A DNA stretch of 64,000 nt from Paracoccus shandongensis (GTDB taxonomy: Bacteria > Pseudomonadota > Alphaproteobacteria > Rhodobacterales > Rhodobacteraceae), in NCBI RefSeq assembly GCF_017315735.1, contig NZ_JAFLRK010000003.1:144588-208587 (forward strand). Reading direction: 5' to 3'. The stretch's first letter is position 1; each line of letters opens with the position of its first letter. Shown here piece by piece: positions 63,108 to 64,000 of this stretch. The notes below the pieces were generated by a model. The model saw nothing but the letters and a program-made list of their open reading frames with translations. It was not told the origin of the DNA and searched no databases. Position numbers and translations under genes: made by a program.

Positions 63108-64000
63108 CTATTCCCCCGGCCTGGCGGCAAGGCCGCGGAAATCGAGATCGCGGCTGACCAGTTGCCGCACGCCCGCCGCCGCATTGGCCAGCCGCAGGCG
63201 ATAGCCGGTGATGCCGCGCGCGAAGACGTTGTAGATCACCACGGCGGGGATGGCCGCGACCAGGCCGATGGCGGTGGCCAGCAGCGCCTCGGCGATGCCG
63301 GGGGCCACGACGGCCAGGTTGGTGGTCTGGCTTTCGGAAATGCCGATGAAGCTGTTCATGATCCCCCAGACGGTGCCGAACAGGCCCACGAAGGGCGCGG
63401 TGGACCCGATGGTGGCCAGCACGCCCGTGCCCCGGCCCATGCGGCGGCCCGCCACGGCCTCGATCCGGTCAAGCTGGGATTCGACGCGTTCCTTGAGGCC
63501 GCCGTCGCCCGCGATGTCCAGGGCAGGCTGGGACCGGCGGTATTCCTCGGCCGCCTCGCGGATCATGCGCGACACCGCGTCGCGTCGCCCGTTGCTGGCG
63601 GCGACGGCGGCGGACAGGCTGTCGGCGCGCTGGATGCGGCGGATGCCGTTCTGCGCCCTGGCGCTGGCGCCCCACAGTTCCAGCGCCTTCACGACCAGCA
63701 CCGTCCAGGTGATGACCGAGGCCAGCGCCAGCCCGATCATCACTGCCTTGACCACGATGTCGGCCGCCCAGAACATGCCCATCGGCGACAGGTCATGGGG
63801 CAGGTTCGGATCACGCGCGGGCGGCGTCAGGATGGGGGCCAGCGCGTCCTGCATGGATTGCGGCAGGAACTCGGCCACGGGTTCGGCAGGAACCGGGGCT
63901 GTCGCGGCGGGCGCGGGCGCCGGTGCGGCTGCTGCCGCAGGGGCCGGGGCCGCCGGTGCCTCGGCTGCCGGGGGCGTGGGTGCCGCAGGCTGCTGCGCGG
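63108..64000 (-). CDS. exbB: Biopolymer transport protein ExbB, 5' end beyond the window
   Basis: The MotA/TolQ/ExbB-type proton channel subunit is clear: helices around VVKAVMIGLALASVITWTVL, then ATIGSTAPFVGLFGTVWGIM, and IAEALLATAIGLVAAIPAVV. The frame remains open to the right window edge, adding an Ala/Pro-rich segment of more than 40 residues (PAAAAAPAPAPAATAPVPAE-like) before the first helix. Alphaproteobacterial ExbB proteins often have such an N-terminal periplasmic extension with a signal peptide, so the start lies outside the window. Confidence 0.92.
   Translation of the reverse strand, partial: AQQPAAPTPPAAEAPAAPAPAAAAAPAPAPAATAPVPAEPVAEFLPQSMQDALAPILTPPARDPNLPHDLSPMGMFWAADIVVKAVMIGLALASVITWTVLVVKALELWGASARAQNGIRRIQRADSLSAAVAASNGRRDAVSRMIREAAEEYRRSQPALDIAGDGGLKERVESQLDRIEAVAGRRMGRGTGVLATIGSTAPFVGLFGTVWGIMNSFIGISESQTTNLAVVAPGIAEALLATAIGLVAAIPAVVIYNVFARGITGYRLRLANAAAGVRQLVSRDLDFRGLAARPGE

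Overview
The window looks like a chromosomal stretch of a high-GC alphaproteobacterium of the Rhodobacteraceae, most like Paracoccus. The support is the codon bias, a Hint-domain RTX-type protein remnant, a 5-aminolevulinate synthase (C4 haem route), TRAP uptake genes, a CioAB-type quinol oxidase with a DUF2474 subunit, and tightly packed operons joined by ATGA/GTGA overlaps. No rRNA, complete tRNA, CRISPR array or replication origin was seen.

Layout. 1-3000: a decayed Hint-domain gene cut by an IS1595-family element that carries a P63C-domain passenger gene. 3.1-8.2 kb: a ROK regulator, a taurine/sulfonate-type ABC transporter and a formylglycine-type sulfatase. 8.4-9.6 kb: a truncated GntR gene, an IS6-family remnant and a decayed LysR gene. 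9.8-12.7 kb: a DMT exporter, a DUF983 protein and a MocR-type regulator. 13.1-18.0 kb: cyanide-insensitive-type bd oxidase genes, a ccoG copy with a large internal deletion, and hemA with a frameshifted C-terminus. 18.1-21.3 kb: IS30 and IS3 remnants, a frameshifted vsr gene and the broken end of a larger protein that may have belonged to a Vsr-type restriction system.

21.6-28.8 kb (minus strand) is an aromatic catabolic operon: acyl-CoA ligase, citryl-CoA-lyase-like protein, FAD phenol hydroxylase, hydroxyquinol 1,2-dioxygenase, a YciI-like protein, maleylacetate reductase and a HutC-type regulator. 29.0-36.0 kb is an accessory island: a FitAB-type toxin-antitoxin pair, a large DNA methyltransferase gene interrupted by two in-frame stops, an SF2 helicase and a GIY-YIG nuclease. 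It ends near a 3' fragment of initiator tRNA-Met that looks like an attachment site. This cassette is the best candidate for an under-described defence system.

36.6-47.7 kb is a hexuronate regulon: kdgK, uxuA and a GntR regulator on the minus strand; uxaC, TRAP dctPQM, kdgF, kduI, kduD, uxuB and a much shortened uxaA on the plus strand. Together these convert glucuronate and unsaturated uronates to 2-keto-3-deoxygluconate 6-phosphate, while the altronate branch appears lost. 47.9-58.3 kb is an organosulfur scavenging cluster with two complete ABC transporters, an FMN reductase, a TauD-type dioxygenase, two flavin-dependent monooxygenases and an acyl-CoA-dehydrogenase-like flavoprotein. 58.4-64 kb holds glutamine-dependent NAD synthetase, an exported protein of 18 MORN repeats, palindromic repeats and the exbB-exbD-tonB energy-transduction genes.

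Frameshifts, nonsense codons and deletions are concentrated between about 8 and 36 kb and at the left edge. The metabolic operons are otherwise intact apart from uxaA and the hemA tail.
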